Of a stretch of DNA of 64,000 bases, positions 52,272 through 60,808 are shown piece after piece. The notes beneath the pieces were generated by a model. It had not been told where the DNA came from. It saw nothing but the letters and a program-made list of their open reading frames with translations, and made no database searches. Source of the stretch: Maribacter polysiphoniae (GTDB taxonomy: Bacteria; Bacteroidota; Bacteroidia; Flavobacteriales; Flavobacteriaceae); the NCBI RefSeq assembly GCF_003148665.1, contig NZ_QGGQ01000003.1, positions 186,001-250,000 of the forward strand. Reading direction: 5' to 3'. The translations under genes and the position numbers were made by a program. Each line of letters opens with the position of its first letter. The stretch's first letter is position 1.

Positions 52272-52922
52272 TTATTTGTATGTCATCGTAAAATAGCTGC
52301 CGTCTTTCTCGGTAAATTTCTGGAATGATAACAAGTTCTCATTTGTAAGTTTTTCACTTGCAACATAGTCCAATTGTTTAATTCGTATTCCTATGGCGTA
52401 GGCCTTAATATTGATTTTGGATTTAATTGTTTTTCCATTTCCATTGGATTCCAACACGCGGTCATAAATTTTAATCTTACTGTTGGAACCAAAGAAGTTC
52501 AACAATCCCGAATCAAAGCTCATTTCGAGTTCAACATTCTCTAAGTTCCCAAGGTCATAGAGTTCCTTGAAATTTTTGGACACCGTATTGATTTCGGTTT
52601 CCTTGGATTTTGGCTTTGAAAAAGGAAAGGCCATTACTATAATACTGGATTCATCCGGTTTACATCGGTAAGTGGTGGTATATTTATCGGTCGGAGTGCT
52701 TTTTTTATCAAAAAGCTCGGTTGTGACAACAATTTCATAATATCCATCGACTTCTTTCAACTTACCTGCTTTAAAGGTCTGCTTGTTCAGAAAGTCTCCA
52801 TTTTTATCAAAATTTTCCCGTACCACCCTTCTATCGGACAATTGTCCGATTAGCATTTCATCTTGTGGGTATGCGGAAAAAATCATAAAAATGAATGTTA
52901 TTAAATACAATCCTGTTTTCAT
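52272..52922 (-). CDS. Secreted protein of unknown function
   Basis: A 216-residue protein with a signal peptide (GLYLITFIFMIFSAYPQ) and a beta-rich mature part (GQLSDRRVVRENFDKNG, VEGYYEIVV-like region VDGYYEIVVTTELF, MTYK at the end). No known family is recognised. It overlaps the PRPP-synthetase-like gene by 4 nt (ATGA) and lies 6 nt from the small conserved gene. Confidence 0.6.
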   Translation of the reverse strand: MKTGLYLITFIFMIFSAYPQDEMLIGQLSDRRVVRENFDKNGDFLNKQTFKAGKLKEVDGYYEIVVTTELFDKKSTPTDKYTTTYRCKPDESSIIVMAFPFSKPKSKETEINTVSKNFKELYDLGNLENVELEMSFDSGLLNFFGSNSKIKIYDRVLESNGNGKTIKSKINIKAYAIGIRIKQLDYVASEKLTNENLLSFQKFTEKDGSYFTMTYK

Positions 52923-53811
52923 ATGTGGTGCATCAATTCTTTAACCTCCTTGGCAATCACATCGCTCAAATCAATTTTATTCGACTGGTGTGGAATCGTG
53001 TTGCAGGAAATGATGTCCTCCACATAAGCGTCCCACAAATCTTGATAGGCATTTCCTGAAAATACGGCATGAATGCCGATGCATATTGCAGGTTTCATTC
53101 CCGCACTTTTCAAATGCTCCGTAGTTTCTATCATGGTTCGGGCCGTAGAAATGATGTCGTCTACTAAAACTGGCGTCGCTTCCTTATATTTATCTACATC
53201 GGGCACGGAAACCTCAACATCACGGTCGCCATGACGAACCTTTTGTAACACCGTGAAGGGTACTCCTGCTTTTTTTGCCACATCGGAAACCCATTGCTCG
53301 CTTTCGGAATCGGGCCCGATAAGTACCGGATTATGTATGTTTGCCTTAATATATTTCGATATTTCGTCAGCAGCATGGATGACCCTGTTCGGAATGTCAT
53401 ATACCTCCCCTAATGAGCTTATCCTATGTAAATGCGGGTCAATGGTCGTGATGCTATCGGCAAAACCTGAAATCAATTTCCCGAAAAACCCAGAGGTAAC
53501 CCCTTCACCTTCATTGAACACCTTGTCTTGCCTCATATAAGCTAAATAGGGGGCCACCAAGCACGTACACATCGCACCCAATGACTTGGCAGTATGACTC
53601 AAAAAATACAACGGTAATAACTTTTCGTCAGGCTCGTGCAGGGTACAGACCATGACCACACACTTGCCTTTTACATCGGAAAGGATACGCGTGTAGGATT
53701 CCCGTCTGGAAACTTGCGTATGGTGCATTCCCCGATTTCCGCTTTCATTTTCTCCGCTAACAATTCCGTGAGTTCTTGGTTTCCCGGAAGACTGAATAAT
53801 ATAGTTTTCAT
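52919..53811 (-). pseudogene. prs: Ribose-phosphate pyrophosphokinase-like gene, frameshifted
   Basis: From the ATG at 53811 the frame reads MKTILFSLPGNQELTELLA, then TIRKFPDGN and soon stops. The rest lies in another frame (from 53728: SYTRILSDVKGKCVVMVCTL on to DDIISTARTMIETTEHL, the PRPP-binding loop). The expected join is FPDGESYTRI, which needs GGGG where GGG is seen (near 53699-53703). One missing base separates the halves. The PRPP loop DDIISTARTM is present and the DHL/ATP regions follow, so an intact gene would be a short Prs-like protein of about 298 residues. Mutation or sequencing error; the C-terminal ATG 53728 is unlikely to be a true start. Confidence 0.8.
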
Positions 53812-53823
53812 TTGTCCTTTTTT

Positions 53824-55326
53824 TTATTCTATTGTTATAATATCGTCATGGCTCTCATAATATTCCAAGGCATAGTTCAACTCCCCTTGCGATTCTGCAA
53901 AGAGCGTATAGAGTAACTGGCCTTTTTCTATTTCATCGTTTAAATGAACGTTCAATAAAATACCGGCAGATTTGGATTGGGGCGCACCGGAAAGTTTGGC
54001 GAGTTTTGCAATCTTTCTATTGTCGATACGTCGTAAAACACCTGTTTTTTTGGCTTTTATTTCGAATTTATAAGGTTTTAGAAGGGGTTGTTTAAAATTA
54101 CCTTGGGCTTTACAGATAGCGAGAAATTTGTTGTATGCCTTACCTGATTCCAATAGCCCTCTGGCGGTTTGCTTCCCTTTTCCTAATTCGATTTCGCCAG
54201 AAAGCTCTAACAGCTCGCCCGCCAATAGAACTGCCCTTTCTCTTAGGTCTTTCGGTGCATCAACTTCATTCTTGAGTACACTAAGGAGGTCCATTGCTTC
54301 AAGCGCGGGGCCAATACCTCTGCCGACAGGCTGTGTACCATCTGTAATAACTACTCTTGTATTAAGGCCAACAGCTTTGCCCACGACTTCGAGATGTTCC
54401 TTAAGCTTCATGGCAGCGTCATTGGTACGAACCTTGGCCGTTTCACCGACGGGAATATCAATGACCACATGGGTAGAACCTGCGGCCGCTTTTTTAGAAA
54501 GCACGGATGCAATCAACTGCCCTTCGCTATCAATATCCAAGGCTTTTTCAATTTTGATGAGCATATCATCTGCCGGACTTAATTGTGCGGTACCCCCCCA
54601 AACAAAACATCCGCCTTCTTTTTCAACAACAGCTTTGATTTCTTCCAAAGAGAGGGTAACATTGGTCAATACCTCCATGGTATCGGCTGTTCCCGCCGGA
54701 GATGTAATGGCCCGGGAGGAGGTTTTGGGCATGGTAAGCCCATGTGCTGCAACAATGGACACAACAATGGGAGTGGTTCTATTACCCGGTAAACCTCCGA
54801 TACAGTGTTTATCGACCACAATCTCCTTGTTCCAGTCCAATTGTTTTCCAGAAGCGATCATGGCTTTTGTGAGTTCCGAGATTTCATTGACATCCAATCT
54901 ATTTCCGGCACAAGCCGTAATAAAGGCCGAAAGATGAATGTTCGAGTAATCTCCTTCAACGATGTCGGTAATGATTTCATCGAAGGCCGTATAATCCAGT
55001 TTCTGATTGTAGATTTTTGCCCGTACGTGGCTTAAGGAATCTATAGGTTCTAAATGGGACACCATTAGTGTTTCATTTCCGGACACTTTTAATTTTTTCG
55101 CCGCCGCTTCGGATAAACCTATCTCTCCGGCTAGCAGTACATCCGATGTTATTACATTAAGACTGGCAACGATGGACGTACTGAAATTGGATACACGGAT
55201 TCTGGTCAATGCTTCAAAACCTTCGGAAACACAGACATGGCAATCTTCCCGCATATAGACTACATGTTCGTTCTGTGTATAAATGCCCAAGTGTTTATAT
55301 TTTAAAGTACTCGATTTTTCTTCCAT
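53824..55326 (-). CDS. deoA: AMP phosphorylase / thymidine phosphorylase family protein
   Basis: A 500-residue nucleoside phosphorylase of family II. Besides the usual thymidine-phosphorylase core (VDKHCIGGLPGNRTTPIVVS, SRAITSPAGTADTMEVLT, GGCFVWGGTAQLSPADD, GTQPVGRGIGP), it has an extra ~80-residue N-terminal domain, which is typical of archaeal AMP phosphorylases (about 500 residues) and not of E. coli DeoA (440). It may thus split AMP with phosphate to adenine and ribose 1,5-bisphosphate. It sits next to a PRPP-synthetase-like gene. Activity on AMP is inferred. Confidence 0.85.
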   Translation of the reverse strand: MEEKSSTLKYKHLGIYTQNEHVVYMREDCHVCVSEGFEALTRIRVSNFSTSIVASLNVITSDVLLAGEIGLSEAAAKKLKVSGNETLMVSHLEPIDSLSHVRAKIYNQKLDYTAFDEIITDIVEGDYSNIHLSAFITACAGNRLDVNEISELTKAMIASGKQLDWNKEIVVDKHCIGGLPGNRTTPIVVSIVAAHGLTMPKTSSRAITSPAGTADTMEVLTNVTLSLEEIKAVVEKEGGCFVWGGTAQLSPADDMLIKIEKALDIDSEGQLIASVLSKKAAAGSTHVVIDIPVGETAKVRTNDAAMKLKEHLEVVGKAVGLNTRVVITDGTQPVGRGIGPALEAMDLLSVLKNEVDAPKDLRERAVLLAGELLELSGEIELGKGKQTARGLLESGKAYNKFLAICKAQGNFKQPLLKPYKFEIKAKKTGVLRRIDNRKIAKLAKLSGAPQSKSAGILLNVHLNDEIEKGQLLYTLFAESQGELNYALEYYESHDDIITIE

Positions 55327-55396
55327 AACTCTTTGCGTTATTTTAGTTTAAATAGTTCTGGTGATGCCACCAATGGTATTCCTATAATCAAGTCCA

Positions 55397-56788
55397 TTAG
55401 CTGTTTTGAAAAGTTTCTACGGATTCAATGCTATATAATTTGGGAATTTCAGAACCCCAATCATAAGTTTCCTTAATGCCTTTTTGCAATGCTTCCGCAC
55501 CTTCTTTCTCTCCGTGAACAATAAATATCCTTTCCGGTTTCTCTGCGACCTTGCTTAGCCAATCCAATAGTTCGGAATGGTCGGCATGTGCCGAAAGACC
55601 TTCTATTTCTGCCACCTCCATTTGAAAGGATACTGTTTTTCCGTACACTTTTAATTCCCTGTCGCCTTCCAACAATTTTCTTCCCCGAGTACCTTCCGCT
55701 TGATAGCCCACAAAAAGCAAGGTGTTATTGGGGTTTTGTGCTTGTGTTTCGAGATAATTGAGCATTCTACCTCCTGTGAGCATTCCACTTCCGGCGATGA
55801 TGATTTTAGGTGTATCGTCGCTTCTCAATTCCATAGTTTCACGATAACTGCTAACCACAGTAAAATAGGAACACATTTCGTCGCACTCATCATCCTCCAA
55901 CCTGTGCCAATCCCTTGTACGATGGAACAGTTCCAATACATTGGCCCCCATCGGACTGTCCATAATCATCTGCACTTTGGGGATTTTATTTTGTTTTAAC
56001 AACCTCCAAAATATCAGCATCATCAATTGGGCACGCTCTACGGAAAAACTTGGTATGAAAAGGCTTCCGCCCCTTTCAATGGTTTTGTTGACCAATTTTT
56101 CAATTTCGGGAAGTGCCTCTGCTTCTTCGGGATGAAACCTGCCGCCATAGGTCGATTCTATAAAAAGAACATCCGCCTTTTTTGGTTTTAGCGGTGGATA
56201 TAGCAATAAATCGTTGGTTCTGCCGATATCCCCTGAAAAAACAAAACGTTTTCCGAGAACATCCAATTCTATGTAGGTAGCGCCAAGGATATGGCCGTTG
56301 TACTGAAATCTAGCTTTTATGTTTTTCATCAAGGGCAGCCATTGGCCGGGGGGTACTCCCTTGAAATAGGGAACGGTTTTTTCAACATCCTTTAAATCGT
56401 AAAGCGGTTCGGCGGGGCTGTGTTTGGAATAACCTTCCTTATTGGCACGTTCGGCTTCCTGTTCTTGAATCTTGGCACTATCGTTCAATATGATTTTGGC
56501 AATGTCCAGGGTGGGGTACGTTCCATAAATGGGTCCCTTAAAACCCTGTTTGACCAATCTGGGCAGATAGCCTGTATGGTCCATGTGCCCATGCGTAAGC
56601 AAGACCGCGTCAATTTCCGAGACTTCAACGGGTGGATACTCCCAGTTTTTTAGACGTAGTTCTTTTAGTCCTTGAAAAAGACCACAATCAATCAAGATTT
56701 TGCGTTCGCCAGTATCCAGGAGATATTTTGAACCGGTAACGGTTCCTGCAGCTCCTAAAAAGTGAATGTTTATTTTGTTGTTTTTCAT
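55397..56788 (-). CDS. Beta-CASP metallo-beta-lactamase RNA nuclease
   Basis: A 463-residue RNA-specificity metallo-hydrolase: THGHMDHTGYLPRL zinc motif, ESTYGGRFHPE, and the beta-CASP and RNA motifs GSGMLTGGRMLNYLE, VEIEGLSAHADHSEL (read as AEIEGLSAHADHSEL) and FIVHGEKEGAEAL. Such enzymes (YSH1/CPSF-100-like) are RNA endonucleases or exonucleases. Part of the stress cluster with AMP phosphorylase, a common pairing in bacteria. Substrate not known here. Confidence 0.88.
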   Translation of the reverse strand: MKNNKINIHFLGAAGTVTGSKYLLDTGERKILIDCGLFQGLKELRLKNWEYPPVEVSEIDAVLLTHGHMDHTGYLPRLVKQGFKGPIYGTYPTLDIAKIILNDSAKIQEQEAERANKEGYSKHSPAEPLYDLKDVEKTVPYFKGVPPGQWLPLMKNIKARFQYNGHILGATYIELDVLGKRFVFSGDIGRTNDLLLYPPLKPKKADVLFIESTYGGRFHPEEAEALPEIEKLVNKTIERGGSLFIPSFSVERAQLMMLIFWRLLKQNKIPKVQMIMDSPMGANVLELFHRTRDWHRLEDDECDEMCSYFTVVSSYRETMELRSDDTPKIIIAGSGMLTGGRMLNYLETQAQNPNNTLLFVGYQAEGTRGRKLLEGDRELKVYGKTVSFQMEVAEIEGLSAHADHSELLDWLSKVAEKPERIFIVHGEKEGAEALQKGIKETYDWGSEIPKLYSIESVETFQNS

Positions 56789-56801
56789 TTATAGTACCCG
56801 T

Positions 56802-57056
56802 TTAGTGTCCCCCACAGCAGGAAGGTGTGTTCCCTTTATCTTGGTCCGGTTGGCATAACTCCGCTATTTCTTTGTGGAGATCATGAAAATCCTCTTTGAT
56901 GAGAAGGGCTAGTTTCTTGGTGGATTTGGGTTCGGAGTTTACCATCTCCAATAGTATTTCAAAAGCTTCTTCAAGTAATTTGGAATCATCCTCCATTGCT
57001 TGGTAAAATGGCTCTAGGTCTGTACTCTTCTGTTTTTTCAATTCTTCTGTTTTCAT
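56802..57056 (-). CDS. Small helical protein with a CCGGH tail
   Basis: An 84-residue protein: a helical coiled body (KLLEEAFEILLEMVNSEPKSTKKLALLI) and a C-terminal TPSCCGGH that may bind metal. No family recognised. Lies 13 nt before the beta-CASP nuclease gene. Confidence 0.55.
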   Translation of the reverse strand: MKTEELKKQKSTDLEPFYQAMEDDSKLLEEAFEILLEMVNSEPKSTKKLALLIKEDFHDLHKEIAELCQPDQDKGNTPSCCGGH

Positions 57057-57092
57057 ATGTTTTCTTTTTAGGATTAATTAATGTTTGTTGGT

Positions 57093-57935
57093 TTAATGCG
57101 CTGTGCATAATTCTTCCGAATCTTCGAGAATTTTTTTTTGTCGTTGCTTGGCGATACCTATTTGCTCCAATAGTGATGGGTTTTCGTTAATATCCTTGCA
57201 GAGCACAATGCCTTTATCCAATAATTTGGATTTCTCGGCCTTTGTCAATGTTGTTAAAGAGGTTAAGGGATGTAGACCGGATCTGTCTATGCGTTCTTTC
57301 AGACCGTTCCCTTTCGGATAATCCCAACTTGTAAGCATCAGCCCAACACAGGTACCATATTGTATGGCATCGGTGGTAAAGCGGGTATTGGTATAAACAC
57401 CCCCTTGATGAAACTTGGTTTTATGGCCTTGCTGTTTTTCCCATTGTTTTTCCACATCCAAAAATCTTGATTGGATATAGAGCGGGATTTTCACGTTGCA
57501 AAACCGGCCCTGATCACTATGGTATTTACATTCAATCATATAATGCTTGTTGTCTTTTTCAGCTATCACATCCACTTCATGCTGTACACAATTGCCTTGA
57601 ACGATTACCCCGACTTTTGTATCAAAACCTTCTTGACTCAATATGGCCCCAACAAATTTTTCAAAGGGATAACCCGAAGGCCCGAGTTCCATAAGGGCTT
57701 TTTTTAGTTTATACCGCGAAGCGCTCATACGGGCCTTGCTCTTTAGCATCCTAAAGGCACTTCGGTATATTTCTTTGGTGGTCATGCCATGGGATACCCT
57801 GTCCCTAATTTCATTGGCAATTTCTTGAACAAGCGTTTCGTCAGCCTTTGAACGGCGCAATGATTTGATAAGCTTGTTGATATCGAATTCCTCAAGTTCA
57901 CCGGAATATTTTCTTATCTGTACCTGCTGGGGCAT
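57093..57935 (-). CDS. ATP-cone and Mrr-like nuclease fusion protein
   Basis: A 280-residue protein. Residues 1 to about 90 are an ATP-cone (VQIRKYSGELEEFDINKLIK, then SKADETLVQEIANEI), the nucleotide-sensing domain best known from ribonucleotide reductases and NrdR. From about 90 a restriction-endonuclease-like (Mrr-like) domain follows: FEKFVGAILSQEGFDTKVG and HEVDVIAEKDNKHYMIECKYH with D-x(n)-ECK. So a nuclease may be gated by ATP/dATP level. Such ATP-cone/Mrr proteins are known in databases, but their function is not described to my knowledge. Confidence 0.8.
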   Translation of the reverse strand: MPQQVQIRKYSGELEEFDINKLIKSLRRSKADETLVQEIANEIRDRVSHGMTTKEIYRSAFRMLKSKARMSASRYKLKKALMELGPSGYPFEKFVGAILSQEGFDTKVGVIVQGNCVQHEVDVIAEKDNKHYMIECKYHSDQGRFCNVKIPLYIQSRFLDVEKQWEKQQGHKTKFHQGGVYTNTRFTTDAIQYGTCVGLMLTSWDYPKGNGLKERIDRSGLHPLTSLTTLTKAEKSKLLDKGIVLCKDINENPSLLEQIGIAKQRQKKILEDSEELCTAH

Positions 57936-57938
57936 TCT

Positions 57939-58769
57939 CTATATTTTAATGCTCATCACTGGTAGCGAAGAATGGTTGGCGACCCCTTCTGTAATGCTTT
58001 TTGAGAACAAACTCAAAAAACCTGTATTGCCGTGTGTACACATGGCAATCAGGTCCGCTTTGTTGTGTTTCAAATATGTATTGATGCCCGTTTCAACTTG
58101 GTTCTCGTTATACACGTTCATGGAGAAATTCTTGAGTTCTGGAAAACCCTCCAAAAACTTTCGTATGGGATCTAGGCCAAGGGCGATACTATTATGGTCT
58201 GAAGCCGTGTTGATGCGTAATAGATGAATTTTCGCATTACATTTTTCTGCGATGGATAGTACTTCCCTAAAAGCACTGCCCACATCTTCCATAAAATCTG
58301 AAACGAAGACGATATCCTTGAAAGGAAAACTTACATCATCTTCTTTTACCACAACGACCGGCACATCGGATTTTCTTACCAAACGTTCTACGTTACTTCC
58401 GACAAGTTCACGAACTATGCCCTTGGTGCCACTGCTTCCTGTAACGATGAAATCATGGTCATAATGACCCGAATGTTTCAGAATGTTGTCTTGATCTACA
58501 TGAAATTGTAAAAAGGTTTGGCATTTTAGATGTTCTTTTTCGGCCTTTTTTTCCAGTTCACGTAACGAGGCTTTCGCTTTTCCAATTTTTTTGAGGGTTT
58601 CTGGATACCGTTTTTCCTTTTGCTTGTCCAATTTGACCCAATCGACAGGGGTTTTTAACAAATGGAAAAAATGGATTTCGGCATTATAAAGTTTGGCCAT
58701 TTCAATGCCCAAATCGGCGGCTTTGTTGCAGTTTTCTGAGAAATCCGTGGGTACGAGTATATTTTTCAT
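57939..58769 (-). CDS. Universal stress protein
   Basis: A 276-residue tandem UspA protein. The first domain starts ILVPTDFSENCNKAADLGI and has the ATP motif GSSGTKGIVRELVGSNVE; the second (from about 145) starts IVFVSDFMEDVGSAFREV and ends with CTHGNTGFLSLFSKSITEG, a weaker motif. Four nt from the ATP-cone gene. Fits a cluster for low-energy or low-oxygen stress. Confidence 0.88.
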   Translation of the reverse strand: MKNILVPTDFSENCNKAADLGIEMAKLYNAEIHFFHLLKTPVDWVKLDKQKEKRYPETLKKIGKAKASLRELEKKAEKEHLKCQTFLQFHVDQDNILKHSGHYDHDFIVTGSSGTKGIVRELVGSNVERLVRKSDVPVVVVKEDDVSFPFKDIVFVSDFMEDVGSAFREVLSIAEKCNAKIHLLRINTASDHNSIALGLDPIRKFLEGFPELKNFSMNVYNENQVETGINTYLKHNKADLIAMCTHGNTGFLSLFSKSITEGVANHSSLPVMSIKI

Positions 58770-58827
58770 AGTGTTATTGTTTTAAGGTTTATTTAGATTT
58801 AAGTACTTCCTTAGGAAGCTTGTCGTT

Positions 58828-59823
58828 TTATTTGCTGGCTACTTCGTTTCCCGAGTCGATTTGTTTTTCAAAACAATCCAGATTATGTATGGTGGTTTCG
58901 GCAATATTCGTCAGTGCCGTATCGGTCAAGAAGGCCTGATGGCTCGTTATCAGAACATTATTGAAGGTCATCAAACGAGCGATTACATCGTCCTGTAAAA
59001 TCTCGTCAGAATGGTCTTCGAAAAACAGTCCTTCCTCTTCTTCATAGACATCCATACCAAAGTACCCGACCTTTCCGGTTTTTAGTCCATCGATGACCGC
59101 TTTGGTATCTACCAGACCGCCCCTGCTCGTATTGATGAGCATAACACCTTTTTTCATGACCCCAATTTGCTCGGCATCTATTAAATGTTTCGTGTCGGTA
59201 GTCAAAGGCACGTGAAGACTGATAATATCCGATTCGGCACATAATGTTCTACAATCGGTATAGCGGGCACCAAATTTTTCTACTAGGTCTTCATCCTTGT
59301 TGACATCATAGGCTAGAATTTTACAGCCAAACCCATGAAGGATTTTGACCAAGACTGCGCCAATCTTTCCGGTGCCCAATACCCCAACCGTTTTGCCGTT
59401 CAAGTCAAAACCAGTGAGTCCGTTTAAGGAAAAGTTTTGTTCACGCACTCTATTATTGGCCCTAATTAGTTTTCTGTTCAAAGCCAATATGAGTGCGACC
59501 GTGTGTTCTGCGATGGCGTAAGGCGAATATGCGGGAACACGAGCCACCTTGATGTTCATTTCATCCGCCTTGTCCATATCCACATGATTGTAGCCTGCCG
59601 AACGAAGAGCTATGTATTTGACTCCGAACGCACCTAATTTTTCTAGTACGTTGGCGGATGCATCATCCCCTGTAAATAGACTGATGGCCTCCGAGCCTTT
59701 TGCCAAGGGAACGGTATGCTCGGATAATCGTTCCTCTAGTAGCCTCAATTCATGTTTGCCGTCATTGGCGGATGTTAAATAGGATTCTTCAAACTTATGG
59801 GTGCTGAATACCGTTGTTTTCAT
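58828..59823 (-). CDS. D-lactate dehydrogenase-like 2-hydroxyacid dehydrogenase
   Basis: A 331-residue D-isomer-specific dehydrogenase: VGVLGTGKIGAVLVKILHG (NAD motif), Arg in YIALRSAGYNHVD, Glu in GMDVYEEEEG and catalytic His in ITSHQAFLT. Length and spacing fit fermentative D-lactate dehydrogenase (LdhA-like), reducing pyruvate to D-lactate with NADH. The ATG at 59823 is chosen over an upstream in-frame GTG. It sits directly downstream of pfkA, suggesting fermentation coupled to glycolysis. Confidence 0.87.
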   Translation of the reverse strand: MKTTVFSTHKFEESYLTSANDGKHELRLLEERLSEHTVPLAKGSEAISLFTGDDASANVLEKLGAFGVKYIALRSAGYNHVDMDKADEMNIKVARVPAYSPYAIAEHTVALILALNRKLIRANNRVREQNFSLNGLTGFDLNGKTVGVLGTGKIGAVLVKILHGFGCKILAYDVNKDEDLVEKFGARYTDCRTLCAESDIISLHVPLTTDTKHLIDAEQIGVMKKGVMLINTSRGGLVDTKAVIDGLKTGKVGYFGMDVYEEEEGLFFEDHSDEILQDDVIARLMTFNNVLITSHQAFLTDTALTNIAETTIHNLDCFEKQIDSGNEVASK

Positions 59824-59836
59824 TTGCGTTTTAATT

Positions 59837-60808
59837 TTATTTACCAAAAATCTTTACGAGTTCGTACAATTCGTCTTGTACCTGGTGTTGTTTTACCACT
59901 TGGTCAAAAGGCGTGAGGCTAAGTTCGTTGTTGAGAATACCGACCATAACGCTCTTTTTTTCTTGTAAAAGGGCCTTTACCGAAGCTGTCCCAAGTCTTA
60001 TCCCCAACATACGATCGGCAGCGGAAGGGTTTCCACCGCGTTGCACATGCCCCAGTTTTGTGATGCGGAGGTCTACCTTCGGATTTAATTCCTTGATCTT
60101 TGATGCCGCTATTTCGGCACCAAGTTCATCGCCTTCGGCAACTACGGCAATGAAGGCTTCTTCGCTATCATAAACACTTGCCTTTTCGAGCAAACGGACA
60201 AAATCTTGTCCGCTTTCCGGCACTAAAATGGCATCGGCACCTACGCCCAACCCAGAATGCATTGCTATATATCCGCAGTCCCTTCCCATTACCTCAATTA
60301 GAAATATTCGGTTATGTGATTCTGCTGTGTCCCTAATCTTATCAATGTTTTCGATTGCCGTATTCACTGCGGAATCAAAGCCCAAGGTGAAGTCGGTTCC
60401 GGCCATGTCATTGTCAATGGTACCCGGAATACCGATAAATGGTAGTTCGCAAATCTCCGAAAAGGCGAGCAGCCCTTTAAAAGTACCATCCCCTCCCACG
60501 GCGATAAGTGCATCGATGTTATTTTTCCGAAGGTTCTCCAGGGCCTGCTGTCTTCCCTCTTTAGTTAGGAATCTTGCGCTTCGTGCGGTCTTAAGAAAAG
60601 TACCGCCCCGATGCACTAATTTTTGAAGTTCCTGGGTATCCAATTCGACTAAATCCCCATCGATTAGGCCTTCATAACCTTTACGAAAACCACTTAATTT
60701 TATGCTGTTCACTTCGGCAGTTTTTGCAATGGCAAATAAAGCTGCGTTCATGCCTGGGGAATCCCCTCCCGAGGTAAATACCCCAATATGTTTCATATTC
60801 GTGTTCAT
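59837..60808 (-). CDS. pfkA: 6-phosphofructokinase (ATP-dependent)
   Basis: A 323-residue PfkA: GVFTSGGDSPGMNAALF, VGGDGTFKG with Gly-Gly-Asp-Gly (the ATP-using form; PPi-dependent enzymes have Asp here), TIDNDMAGTDFTLGFDSAV and VQRGGNPSAADRMLG. Catalyses fructose 6-phosphate phosphorylation. A start at an internal Met (60796) is also possible. Overlaps the symporter gene by 4 nt. Confidence 0.93.
   Translation of the reverse strand: MNTNMKHIGVFTSGGDSPGMNAALFAIAKTAEVNSIKLSGFRKGYEGLIDGDLVELDTQELQKLVHRGGTFLKTARSARFLTKEGRQQALENLRKNNIDALIAVGGDGTFKGLLAFSEICELPFIGIPGTIDNDMAGTDFTLGFDSAVNTAIENIDKIRDTAESHNRIFLIEVMGRDCGYIAMHSGLGVGADAILVPESGQDFVRLLEKASVYDSEEAFIAVVAEGDELGAEIAASKIKELNPKVDLRITKLGHVQRGGNPSAADRMLGIRLGTASVKALLQEKKSVMVGILNNELSLTPFDQVVKQHQVQDELYELVKIFGK

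Noticed and set aside
54128-54937. 269-codon plus-strand reading frame in the AMP phosphorylase gene
   Set aside because: Shadow of the real minus-strand gene; Ser/Pro-rich composition typical of an antisense frame.
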